Assembly: GCA_016285245.1 (NCBI GenBank)
Contig: JAEEQH010000006.1
Span: 1-64,000, forward strand
Reading direction: 5' to 3'
DNA from: Prevotella sp.
Lineage (GTDB): Bacteria > Bacteroidota > Bacteroidia > Bacteroidales > Bacteroidaceae
Length of the DNA stretch: 64,000 nt
The stretch's first letter is position 1. Each line of letters starts with the position of its first letter. The notes beneath the pieces were generated by a model. It saw only the letters and a program-made list of their open reading frames with translations. It ran no database searches and was not told the DNA's origin. The translations under genes were made by a program, and so were the position numbers. This document shows, piece after piece, positions 1-8,522 of the stretch.

Positions 1-7
1 AGAAATA

Positions 8-118
<111 letters not shown>

Positions 119-126
119 TTTTATTG

Positions 127-159
127 AAGCCCTGGAGAGAAATCTCCGGGGCTTTTTTG
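127..159 (+). terminator. Intrinsic terminator of the rRNA operon
   Basis: A 12-bp stem with one G-T pair (AAGCCCTGGAGA against TCTCCGGGGCTT) and a short loop is followed directly by a run of T. It lies just after the 5S rRNA and would end the rRNA transcript. Confidence 0.9.
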
Positions 160-177
160 TTGTTTGCAGAATATAGT

Positions 178-213
178 GAAGCCCTGAGTCAGCAATGATT
201 CAGGGCTTCTTTC
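178..213 (+). terminator. Second terminator hairpin
   Basis: A perfect 10-bp stem (GAAGCCCTGA against TCAGGGCTTC) followed by TTTCGTTT. It is a second stop after the rRNA operon and may also serve the minus-strand alanine dehydrogenase transcript, which ends at 336. Nothing else is visible between 214 and 335. Confidence 0.75.
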
Positions 214-335
214 GTTTGTAGCTGACCGTGTTGACGACGGCTTCTATTTATTGCAGCGGACGTTCACGGATAGGTTTTTTGCAGTAGACTTTCATGTTCT
301 ACTTGTATTTCTATATTTACTTTAACTGTCTGTTG

Positions 336-1439
336 TTAATATTCTGATTTCCAAGGGAGTCCGAAGACGTCTGCAACGGCCTTGAAGACGATGTTGCCTT
401 CAACGATGTTTAGTCCCTTGGCGAGTGCCGAGTCATCCTTACAGGCTTGTTTCCATCCCTTGTCAGCTAGTGCTATGGCGTAGCGGAGGGTGGCGTTAGT
501 CAGGGCGAGGGTAGAGGTGTTGGGTACGGCGCCGGGGATGTTGGCGACACAATAGTGTACGATGCCGTCCTCTATGTACACGGGGTCGGTATGTGTCGTC
601 GGCCTTGATGTCTCGAAGCATCCGCCTTGATCGATGGCCACATCGACGAGTACTGTTCCAGGCTCCATGAGCTTCAGCATATCCTTCGTAATCAGGTGTG
701 GCGTCTTGTCGCCGGGCACGAGGACTGAGCCTACGACGATGTCAACTGTCGGCAGCTGTTGCCTGATGTTGTGCTCTGACGAGTAGAGGGTGTGAACGTT
801 GGCTGGTGTCTCGATGTCGAGCTGTCGCAGACGGGGCAGGGAGATGTCGGTTATGGTGACGTCGGCGCCCAAGCCAGCTGCCATGAGTGCTGCCGCCTCG
901 CCTACGATACCGCCTCCCAATACCAGCACCTTTGTGGGGCTGACACCAGGCACGCCACTGATGAGCTTACCCTTGCCGCCCTTTGTCTTCTGCAGGTAGT
1001 AGGCGCCGTTGAGTACCGCCATCCTGCCTGCCACTTCGCTCATGGGCTGTAACAGGGGCAGGGAACCGTTTGGCAGCTGAACCGTCTCGTATGCCAGGCA
1101 GATGGCTCCGCTCTTCATCATGGCTTCCGTCAGTTCCTTCTCGCACGCGAAATGGAAATAGGTGAAGAGCAGCTGTCCTGGGCGTACCAGTTTGTACTCC
1201 GGCTCGATGGGCTCCTTCACCTTGACAATCATGTCGCACTCGCTGTACACCGCTTCGATGGTGGGGAGAATCTTCGCTCCCGCCTTCACGTAGTCGTCGT
1301 CGGCAAATCCGCTACCCTCGCCAGCGGTATGCTGTACGCTGACCTCGTGTCCTCTGCGTACCAGTTCTGCTACTCCCGCCGGTGTCATGCCGACGCGGTT
1401 CTCATTGTTCTTAATTTCTTTTGGAATTCCAACTTTCAT
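336..1439 (-). CDS. ald: Alanine dehydrogenase
   Basis: NAD-dependent L-alanine dehydrogenase, which interconverts alanine with pyruvate and ammonia in the cytoplasm. The protein starts MKVGIPKEIKNNENRVGMTP, the family's typical N-terminus, followed by the alanine dehydrogenase/PNT N-terminal domain and a Rossmann domain with the glycine motif VLGGGIVGEAAA near residue 190. Its 367 residues are the usual length. An in-frame extension of 13 residues upstream is possible, but the chosen ATG fits the family start and lies about 40 nt after a good -7 box. The gene stands alone and is divergent from the secreted-protein cluster. Confidence 0.95.
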   Translation of the reverse strand: MKVGIPKEIKNNENRVGMTPAGVAELVRRGHEVSVQHTAGEGSGFADDDYVKAGAKILPTIEAVYSECDMIVKVKEPIEPEYKLVRPGQLLFTYFHFACEKELTEAMMKSGAICLAYETVQLPNGSLPLLQPMSEVAGRMAVLNGAYYLQKTKGGKGKLISGVPGVSPTKVLVLGGGIVGEAAALMAAGLGADVTITDISLPRLRQLDIETPANVHTLYSSEHNIRQQLPTVDIVVGSVLVPGDKTPHLITKDMLKLMEPGTVLVDVAIDQGGCFETSRPTTHTDPVYIEDGIVHYCVANIPGAVPNTSTLALTNATLRYAIALADKGWKQACKDDSALAKGLNIVEGNIVFKAVADVFGLPWKSEY

Positions 1440-1475
1440 AATCGTTCGGTTTTTGTTAAACATGAATTGATGGCA

Positions 1476-1483
1476 CAAATATA
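1476..1483 (-). promoter_or_regulatory. Probable -7 box for alanine dehydrogenase
   Basis: On the minus strand this reads TATATTTG, a match to the Bacteroidota -7 consensus TAnnTTTG, about 36 nt before the chosen start codon. No clear -33 TTTG is seen at the right spacing. Confidence 0.5.
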
Positions 1484-1568
1484 CGTAAAATATTCTTTCG
1501 TTGTTCTCTTCCCCCCGTTTTTTTGCAACTTTAACGGGAAAAGCGGAGAAAAATTGATGGAAAATGAT

Positions 1569-1576
1569 TACCTTTG
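1569..1576 (+). promoter_or_regulatory. -7 box upstream of the secreted-protein cluster
   Basis: TACCTTTG is a perfect match to the Bacteroidota -7 consensus. It would give a 5' leader of about 110 nt before the ATG at 1693. The -33 element is not obvious. Confidence 0.6.
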
Positions 1577-1692
1577 CAGCCGAAAAAGAGCGATTGATTG
1601 TACAAATAGTCTCAAATGCTTTGATCCTAAATTATTAACTCAACTTTCGCAAGCTTTGCTTGTTCCGTCTCATTAGAAATTATAAGAACGAC

Positions 1693-4600
1693 ATGAGAAG
1701 ACATATTGGGATGCTTGTGCTGCTGTGCTTACTGGTGCAGGGCATCTGGGCGCAGAACTCCGTCATCACCGTATCAACGGCGAAAGAACTGACCAGCGCC
1801 ATTACTGACGGTGCGAACATACAGCTGACAGCCAACATTCAGCTTAGTAGCTACCTTGACGTCGACGGCAAGAACGTGACCATCGACCTGAATGGCCACA
1901 CACTCAGCCGCAACCTTACTGAGCACGACCATGCTGGCCACGTGATTTATGCGCACAACGGCAGCACGCTGACGCTGACGAGCAGCGTAGCCGGCGGCAG
2001 CATCGAGGGCGGCAGGGCCAACAACGGCGGTGCCATCAACATCACGCATGGCAGCACGGTGAGTGCCACCAATGTCATCTTCCAGAACAACTCTGCAGCC
2101 GACCATGCCGGCGCCGTCTGGAACAACGGCACGTTTACGGCGACCAGCTGTACCTTCACGAACAATAGGGCCAACGACGTGGGCGCCATCTATAACGCCG
2201 TGCAAACTGAGAGTAATGTCACATACGCAGGTTCTGCCACCCTAACAAACTGCTCCTTTACCGGCAACGAGGGAAACACGGGTGCCGGCGCGCTGGCCAA
2301 TGCCCTGGGCGATACGGAGATGACCATCATCGGCGGCACCATCCAGGATAACACCTCCGGCAGCCGCGGCGCTGGCATCTGGAACGGCGGAACGCTGAAC
2401 ATGAAGGGTGCTGTCACCGTGAAGGACAATAAGGATGTCGGTGGCGTCGTAACCAATGTGTTCCTGAAGAGCGGCAAGGTCATCACTGTGACCGGCTCCC
2501 TCGCAGGCTCCAAGATTGGTGTGGATTTGGAAGACCTCACGGGTACGTTTACCAGCGGTTACAGCAACTATAACAGCGGCGTTGCCCCTAACACCATTTT
2601 CACTATCGACCGCTCCAGTATCTTGGCTTTGGAACAAGACGGCGGTGAAGTAAGACTGATTTCCTTTAATCCTAATCCTCTTAGTTACATCGAACGGTCG
2701 TGGGATGACACGAACAAGAAAGTGGTCATCACGGAGAAGGCTCTTAAAAGACAAATAAATGACGAAGACACTCCCGCTGAGGGGGACTACAAGGAAGTGA
2801 CGAGTGCCCCCACTGACAATCCTGAACAATGGCTCGGGATGGGCGGTTACAGCACCACCGTTCCCGAATACTACGTGGTGCAAGGCGACGTGAACCGCGA
2901 AACCATCGTCGTGCAGGGCACGAACGTGCATCTCATCCTTTGCGATGGTGCCACGCTCACCCTCACCGGCGGCCTGAAACTGGAGGGCGACAACAAACTC
3001 TACATCCACTGCCAGTCGTATGGTGGCAGTATGGGACGGCTGATGGTGACCAACAAATATTCAGGAGCTGCAGGAATCGGCAGTGCGAAGCATGAAGGCA
3101 AACCCAGAGTTGCGGGTGAGCTGGTCATCTATGGCGGCCATATCGAGGCCACTGGCGGAACTTATGCCGCAGGCATCGGTTCTTGCTCAAGAATCGAATA
3201 TGGACATGAGGCGCTTTGTAAAAGTGTCACCGTCTATGGCGGTTATGTCAAGGCTAAAGGCGGTTCTGGTGCCGCCGGCATCGGTGGAGGTTCATACTAT
3301 TACTATGACACTCCTGTTTATATCGGCGTTGACGGCGGTCAGCTTATCTTATATGATGGCACGGTGATAGCCCAGGGCGGAAATGATGCTGCCGGCGTTG
3401 GCGGTGGAGAATATGGCAACGGCGGCACCGTGACTGTATATGGTGGCTCGCTCACGGCCACTGGCAAAGAAGATGGTGCCGGCATCGGTGGCGGTAGCTT
3501 CAAAAATGATTCTAAAACATCAAAACTAACTGGCGGTAAGCTCACGGTATATGGTGGTATGGTGACAGCCACTGGTGGCGATTATGCAGCCGGCATCGGC
3601 GGAGGTTACGATGGTGGTGGTGCTGAGGTGAATATATCTGGTGGCACGGTGACAGCCACCGGCGGCGAAAATGGTGCCGGCATCGGCGGAGGTTACTGGA
3701 GCAGAGGCGGCATCGTGACCATCACCGGCGGCACAGTCATTGCCAAGGCTGGAACCCAGGGTGGTGATGACCACAGAGCCATCGGACCAGGCCAAAGCAA
3801 TGAAAACTATGGCACGCTGACCATTGGCAACACGATGATGGTGGGCGCCGGCAACAGTGGCAGCGTAGAGCGCATCTATGATGCCGACGAACGCAAGAAC
3901 GCCTGCTGGTACCGCTCCTACGCCGAGATATCGCCCTGCACGCATCCTGGAGCTACCTATACCGTCAGCGGCACCAATGCCGACGGCACTCATACCAAGC
4001 ACTGCAGTCACTGCACCACGACGTTTGAGGCCGAGCCGCACGACTTTGAGGGCAGCGAGTGTAGCGTATGCCACTACCAAGGCACAGTTTATACCGTGAC
4101 CATCTACCTGCCAGTGGCCGGTGAAGACGGGAAATACACCACCAATGGAGCATACATGACTTACACCTACAACATGGTGGCTGGCACATCCTTCACGCTG
4201 CCCGGAGCCCCACAGGATCTCTACGACATGGAGTTTGCCGGCTGGTTGGTTGGGACACTGGACGGCATCACATCCTATAAGGCTTCGTCCAGCGAGACAC
4301 TTCTGGCTGAAAAAACGCCTTACACCCTCGAAGGCGACGTCAACTTCGTAGCCCGCTACAAGGATATCGTCATCAGCCTTGCCGACGGCAGCGACAACGG
4401 CGAGAAGCTCTACACGTACAATGGTCGGCTGGCTGCCAGCGTCACACTCACAGGGCGCACGCTGTGGAAGGACGGCGACTGGAACACGCTGTGCCTGCCG
4501 TTCTCGTTGACTGCTGCGCAGTTGGCAGACAGCCCGCTCGCCGGTGCCACGATCAAGACCCTCGAATCGTCAGAATTCTCCGAGGGCACGCTGACCCTCA

Positions 4601-5115
4601 ACTTCACGCCCGACGCGAACAATCTCACCGCCATCGAGGCTGGCAAGCCCTATCTCGTGAAATGGGCCGCCACGACGCCCGACCACATTGAGAACTCCGT
4701 GTTCAGCAATGTCATCATCAGTAAGGACATCGTCCCAGTCCCTGCCACGACGGGCTACGTGAAATTCATCGGCACCACCTCGCCCTTCACCTTCACGGCT
4801 AACGACCGCTCCATGCTCTACCTCGGTGGCGGCAGCACGCTCTACTATCCCTCGACGGCGATGAGCATCGGCTCGTGCCGTGCCATCTTCCAGCTGAACG
4901 GCATCGAGGCCGGCGACCCTAGTGAGCCACAACAGGGAAATGTCCGTGCCTTCAAGCTGAACTTCGGAGAAGACGCGACAGGAATTCTTTCAACCACGAA
5001 TTACACGAATTTAACGAATTCTGTCTACGACCTCCAGGGCCGCAAGCTCAATGGCAAGCCGACGCAGAAGGGTGTGTATATATATAAAGGTAAAAAGGTC
5101 GTGATTAAAAAATAG
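1693..5115 (+). CDS. Large secreted beta-helix/Gly-rich repeat protein with C-terminal sorting-like tail
   Basis: The 1140-residue protein has a clear signal peptide (MRRHIGMLVLLCLLVQGIWAQ), which is why this ATG is preferred over a longer frame. Residues about 20-330 hold short repeats rich in N, G and T (GGAINI, GNEGNTGAGAL) typical of right-handed beta-helix proteins. A region of about 400 residues follows with repeated units ending AAGIGGG or GAGIGGG and built as 'tVYGGtVtAtGG'. Then come a Cys/His segment (CTHPG...HCSHC...CSVCHYQ) and a beta-repeat resembling InlB-type modules. The C-terminus (VYDLQGRKLNG...GVYIYKGKKVVIKK) resembles type IX secretion sorting tails and matches the tail of the protein at 5384. 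Role inferred: surface adhesin or matrix protein. A dispersed repeat lies in the reading frame just before the tail. A small acidic protein follows 12 nt downstream. Confidence 0.8.
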   Translation: MRRHIGMLVLLCLLVQGIWAQNSVITVSTAKELTSAITDGANIQLTANIQLSSYLDVDGKNVTIDLNGHTLSRNLTEHDHAGHVIYAHNGSTLTLTSSVAGGSIEGGRANNGGAINITHGSTVSATNVIFQNNSAADHAGAVWNNGTFTATSCTFTNNRANDVGAIYNAVQTESNVTYAGSATLTNCSFTGNEGNTGAGALANALGDTEMTIIGGTIQDNTSGSRGAGIWNGGTLNMKGAVTVKDNKDVGGVVTNVFLKSGKVITVTGSLAGSKIGVDLEDLTGTFTSGYSNYNSGVAPNTIFTIDRSSILALEQDGGEVRLISFNPNPLSYIERSWDDTNKKVVITEKALKRQINDEDTPAEGDYKEVTSAPTDNPEQWLGMGGYSTTVPEYYVVQGDVNRETIVVQGTNVHLILCDGATLTLTGGLKLEGDNKLYIHCQSYGGSMGRLMVTNKYSGAAGIGSAKHEGKPRVAGELVIYGGHIEATGGTYAAGIGSCSRIEYGHEALCKSVTVYGGYVKAKGGSGAAGIGGGSYYYYDTPVYIGVDGGQLILYDGTVIAQGGNDAAGVGGGEYGNGGTVTVYGGSLTATGKEDGAGIGGGSFKNDSKTSKLTGGKLTVYGGMVTATGGDYAAGIGGGYDGGGAEVNISGGTVTATGGENGAGIGGGYWSRGGIVTITGGTVIAKAGTQGGDDHRAIGPGQSNENYGTLTIGNTMMVGAGNSGSVERIYDADERKNACWYRSYAEISPCTHPGATYTVSGTNADGTHTKHCSHCTTTFEAEPHDFEGSECSVCHYQGTVYTVTIYLPVAGEDGKYTTNGAYMTYTYNMVAGTSFTLPGAPQDLYDMEFAGWLVGTLDGITSYKASSSETLLAEKTPYTLEGDVNFVARYKDIVISLADGSDNGEKLYTYNGRLAASVTLTGRTLWKDGDWNTLCLPFSLTAAQLADSPLAGATIKTLESSEFSEGTLTLNFTPDANNLTAIEAGKPYLVKWAATTPDHIENSVFSNVIISKDIVPVPATTGYVKFIGTTSPFTFTANDRSMLYLGGGSTLYYPSTAMSIGSCRAIFQLNGIEAGDPSEPQQGNVRAFKLNFGEDATGILSTTNYTNLTNSVYDLQGRKLNGKPTQKGVYIYKGKKVVIKK
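4991..5020 (+). repeat. Half copy of the AACCACGAATTACACG repeat inside a coding region
   Basis: The first 21 bases are identical to segments at 14093 and 46621, which are arms of intergenic inverted-repeat elements. Here only one arm is present and it is read in frame as STTNYTNLTNS, directly before the sorting-like tail of the secreted protein. Confidence 0.85.
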
Positions 5116-5127
5116 GAGGGCAACATC

Positions 5128-5343
5128 ATGAAAAAGAACTATCAGAAACCCACGGTGTTCGTGAGCAACGTTCAGCTGACAGCAATAATCTGCGTCTCCA
5201 CCTTCACCAATTTGCAGCCAACAGTCGTTCATTACGGTGGCTCTAGCGAAAACGACACCAGCGGCCAGATCCGCTCGCGTGCCGCAAACTCCTGGGATGA
5301 CGACGAAGAACCGGATAAAAAATACGACGACTACGACGAGTAA
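5128..5343 (+). CDS. Small acidic companion protein, first copy
   Basis: A 71-residue protein starting MKKNYQKPTVFVSNVQLTAI and ending in an Asp/Glu/Tyr-rich tail (DDDEEPDKKYDDYDE). It is not recognised as a named family. The start 'K-Y-x-x-P-T-V-x-V' and the acidic Tyr-containing end are shared with the protein at 8213, which also follows a large secreted protein, so I treat both as real genes. An unusually strong Shine-Dalgarno sequence (AGGAGG, 5114-5119) sits 8 nt before the ATG; such sites are rare in Bacteroidota. It lies between two secreted proteins in one apparent operon. Function unknown. Confidence 0.7.
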   Translation: MKKNYQKPTVFVSNVQLTAIICVSTFTNLQPTVVHYGGSSENDTSGQIRSRAANSWDDDEEPDKKYDDYDE

Positions 5344-5383
5344 TCGAAAAAGCGTGACTCACTTCAAAATAAATAATAACACA

Positions 5384-8194
5384 ATGAAAAAAAATTATCT
5401 TTTGCTTGCCCTGACCATGATGACAGTGCAGGGTGTGTGGGCGCAGGAGTTGAGCGGCAGCGGAACATCTGCCGACCCTTACCTGATTAAGGATTACGAT
5501 GACTGGTACATCTTTGCTACCAACGTAAAAAATGGTGTTAACAACTATGAGGGTAAGGTCGTCAAATTAGAGGCCGATCTCGAAAATACGTATGGAACGA
5601 TGGTTGGCGACATGTCGCATTCCTTCCGCGGCACCTTCGACGGTGGCGGCCACACCATTAACTTCAGCACAGGCAATCCTTCTGTCCCCTTTGCTGAGGA
5701 TTACTGCGCACCATTCCGCAAGGTCATTAAGGCTACTATCAAGAACCTCAAGACCACAGGCACCATCTACACTTCCGGGAAGTACGCCGCAGGAATCGTT
5801 GCCCAAGCTGCCGCAGGATTAAAGGCGCCCAAGTGTTTTTTTGAGAACTGCCACAGCAGCATGAACATCATTTCGTCTTATGAAGGTGCCGGCAAGCATG
5901 GCGGTCTTGTGGCTGAAGGAAAAAGTTTAAGAGATAATTTAGGTATGGTTATCAGTGCTAGTTGGACAGAATTCACGAAATGTTCCTTCTACGGCAGCCT
6001 GAAAGGAGAGAATACCACGTCGTGTGGCGGTCTGATGGGCTTCTCAGAATATATAGTTAAATTCAAGGATTGTCTCTTTGTGCCCTACGCTTCCGATATC
6101 ACGATAAGTGCAACAGATAGCTATACCTTTGGCTATGCGTATAATACTCAGTATTCAACCATCGACAACTGTTTCTATCTGCAGACGTTTGGCACCGAAC
6201 AGGGTTCAAAGTGTTACAACCTCAACGCGGGGTTAAATTTTTTCACCCAACTGAAGGCTGGTAACGGTGAGACATACTATGCTAACGTCGCCATCGACGG
6301 CGTGCAGAAGAAATACTACTACGACGGCGACGCCATGGATTTGGGCATCAGCGTGAAGCCCGCCAATTGCGAGAATCTCGTGCAGGACTCCGACTACGTC
6401 TTCTCCATTGTACGCGTTCCCGGCAACACCGCTGTGACTATGGCTGATCTGACGCATACAGGCACCTACGCCTTGACCATCAATGCCGGCACTTCAGGAC
6501 GTTGCGTGGGTAGCAGCGGCCCATACCAGTTTACCGTCACCGCCTTGCCGACAGGTACCGGCACGGCCGACGACCCCTTCATCATCAACGATTCAGGCGA
6601 CTGGGACTCGCTGGCAGTTATCGTGGCTGGTGGAAAGTCGTTCAGCGGTAAGTACCTGCAGTTGAACCATGACATCAACGTCTGGTCGATGGTGGGCACG
6701 GATTCAGAGCCCTTCGGGGGTTATTTTAATGGTAACGGTCACAAGCTGACCGTCGGCCTCGGCACCGCTAATAATCCCATAGCAGAGAATAACGTGGCCC
6801 CCTTCCGATTCATCAACAGCGCAACCATCCAGAATTTGGTCATCGACGGCGCGGTCTACACGGCAGGCCAGTATGGCTCTTGTCTCGTTGGTAAGGCCGA
6901 TGGCACGTGTTTGATTAGGAACTGCAAGAATGTGGCCACGCTCAGCTCGACGTTCAATGGCGAAGGTTATCATGGCAGCTTCGTTGGCAAAGGTGATATG
7001 AGTTATGCCAGACTTAGAATACAGGGTTGTGTCTTCGCTGGCAGCCTGCTCGGCGCCAGTACCGATCACGTTGGCGGCTTCATTGGCAAAGGATGGGCTA
7101 AACATTTTGCCAGTTGTCTGTTCGCTCCCGTCAGCGTCACCATGAGCGGCAATGGCAGCGGCACCTTGACCCTTCCTTACGATTACGAAGGCTATCCGCA
7201 GGATGTCTTCTACACCACGACCCTTGGCGAAGCGCAGGGCAACCCGACATACACCATCTCTGCCGGCTCCACGGCCTATGGCCTCGCTTTCGGTAATCCT
7301 ACGAATACCTACGATGTCAGCGGCATCGAGGCAATTACCAAATTGGAGAAGTTCCAAATAGATGGTGGACATGAAGTTTACACCGATTCTGCGATGATCA
7401 CCCGTCTGCTGAAATATGGTGATGTGTGCTACGGCTTGGCTGACAGAGACATCAGCTTCACCCTCACGAATGCTGCGGGGCTCAACAATTGCTCCATCGC
7501 CGGCGACGGTGGCCTGGTCATCACACCAACGGCGGGGACGGGCGGACAGTACACGTTCACCATGCCGGAGGCCAGCGTGACGGTGTATGCCCTTGGCACC
7601 AACGCCCAGGTGACCGTCGGCTCCCACGAACTGAGCTCCTTCTGCAGCCCCTACGACCTCAACTTCACACAGGCCCCAGAAGGCTTGAAGGCATACGTTG
7701 TCAGCGGCTTCTCGCCCACCACCATGAGCATTACCCTGACGCAGGCCGACTATGTGCCCGCAGGGACAGGACTGGTGGTCACCGGTGCTGAAGGCACCTA
7801 CGATGTGCCCATCGCCGCTACCGACAAGGTGTGGGCCAACCTGCTTGTGGGTGTCGTCGCTCCCACGCCCATCACCACCACCGACAACGGCTACAGCAAC
7901 TTCATCCTGAGCAATGGCTCGCAGGGCTACAACTGGTATGCCTCGGCTCCCGGCACGCTGCCCGCCGGAAAGGCTTACCTGCGCCTGCCGACACATAGCG
8001 TCAGCAACATGAACAATGCCCGTCGCTTCACCTGGATCTTCGAGGACCTCAATCCCACCGGCATCCAGGAAGTGCAGGCTGCCGACGGCGAGGGCGCCGA
8101 TGCGTGGTACACGTTGGACGGTGTCCGCCTCTCCGGTCAGCCCACGACGAGCGGCATCTATGTCCGCCAGGGTAAGAAGTATGTCGTCAAGTAA
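5384..8194 (+). CDS. Secreted protein with two GLUG-like repeat domains and sorting-like tail
   Basis: A 936-residue protein with a signal peptide (MKKNYLLLALTMMTVQGVWAQ). This ATG was chosen over a longer frame that would bury the signal peptide. It contains two homologous domains: the first begins GSGTSADPYLIKDYDDW, the second GTGTADDPFIINDSGDW. Each continues with 'F-x-G-x-F-x-G-x-G-H' and 'APFR...ATI-NL...IYT-G-Y', a pattern of GLUG-motif surface proteins, and so shows an internal duplication. The remainder is beta-rich, and the end (WYTLDGVRLSG...GIYVRQGKKYVVK) resembles the tail of the protein at 1693. Inferred to be exported and surface-attached. It is 40 nt after the first small acidic gene and is followed by the second. 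Confidence 0.8.
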   Translation: MKKNYLLLALTMMTVQGVWAQELSGSGTSADPYLIKDYDDWYIFATNVKNGVNNYEGKVVKLEADLENTYGTMVGDMSHSFRGTFDGGGHTINFSTGNPSVPFAEDYCAPFRKVIKATIKNLKTTGTIYTSGKYAAGIVAQAAAGLKAPKCFFENCHSSMNIISSYEGAGKHGGLVAEGKSLRDNLGMVISASWTEFTKCSFYGSLKGENTTSCGGLMGFSEYIVKFKDCLFVPYASDITISATDSYTFGYAYNTQYSTIDNCFYLQTFGTEQGSKCYNLNAGLNFFTQLKAGNGETYYANVAIDGVQKKYYYDGDAMDLGISVKPANCENLVQDSDYVFSIVRVPGNTAVTMADLTHTGTYALTINAGTSGRCVGSSGPYQFTVTALPTGTGTADDPFIINDSGDWDSLAVIVAGGKSFSGKYLQLNHDINVWSMVGTDSEPFGGYFNGNGHKLTVGLGTANNPIAENNVAPFRFINSATIQNLVIDGAVYTAGQYGSCLVGKADGTCLIRNCKNVATLSSTFNGEGYHGSFVGKGDMSYARLRIQGCVFAGSLLGASTDHVGGFIGKGWAKHFASCLFAPVSVTMSGNGSGTLTLPYDYEGYPQDVFYTTTLGEAQGNPTYTISAGSTAYGLAFGNPTNTYDVSGIEAITKLEKFQIDGGHEVYTDSAMITRLLKYGDVCYGLADRDISFTLTNAAGLNNCSIAGDGGLVITPTAGTGGQYTFTMPEASVTVYALGTNAQVTVGSHELSSFCSPYDLNFTQAPEGLKAYVVSGFSPTTMSITLTQADYVPAGTGLVVTGAEGTYDVPIAATDKVWANLLVGVVAPTPITTTDNGYSNFILSNGSQGYNWYASAPGTLPAGKAYLRLPTHSVSNMNNARRFTWIFEDLNPTGIQEVQAADGEGADAWYTLDGVRLSGQPTTSGIYVRQGKKYVVK

Positions 8195-8212
8195 CCCCCC
8201 AGCATGACCACT

Positions 8213-8419
8213 ATGAACAGAAAGAGATACAGCACCCCCACGGTCTGCGTTTTCCATGTACGTGCGGCTCATGCGCTGCTCTCCGGCAGCCCTCAATGTG
8301 GCGAAGGCGTTACGGTAGTCCCCGGCGAACAGCACGACCCCAACGATGCCGGAAGCCGTCTGGAAGACGAGCGGAGAACCCGGTGGAACGACGACTACAA
8401 CGACGACTACGAAGAGTAA
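8213..8419 (+). CDS. Small acidic companion protein, second copy
   Basis: A protein of 68 residues from MNRKRYSTPTVCVFHVRAAH; an ATG three codons earlier (8204) is also possible. It shares with the protein at 5128 the basic 'K-x-Y-x-x-P-T-V' start, a central 'ALLSGS' stretch (replaced by 'IICVST' in the first copy), and an acidic tail with tyrosines (NDDYNDDYEE). No signal peptide, lipobox or known domain is clear. It is the last gene of the cluster and is followed by a strong terminator. Function unknown; the conserved position suggests a role linked to the large secreted partner. Confidence 0.7.
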   Translation: MNRKRYSTPTVCVFHVRAAHALLSGSPQCGEGVTVVPGEQHDPNDAGSRLEDERRTRWNDDYNDDYEE

Positions 8420-8461
8420 ACTATAGGTTCACGCAGTTTGCGTGCCTATGCGTATAACGAA

Positions 8462-8499
8462 AACCGGGCTGATTCCCACACATGAGAATCAGCCCGGTT
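8462..8499. terminator. Bidirectional terminator between convergent genes
   Basis: A perfect 14-bp stem (AACCGGGCTGATTC against GAATCAGCCCGGTT) with T-rich flanks. It separates the plus-strand secreted cluster from the minus-strand lipoprotein gene that ends at 8523. Confidence 0.9.
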
Positions 8500-8522
8500 G
8501 TTTATTTCTGGTGTCTGCTAAG

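Noticed and set aside
6704..8335. A 543-residue open frame on the minus strand
   Set aside because: It is antisense to the GLUG-repeat protein, whose signal peptide, internal duplication and sorting-like tail support the plus strand. The reverse frame has no recognisable start or domain.
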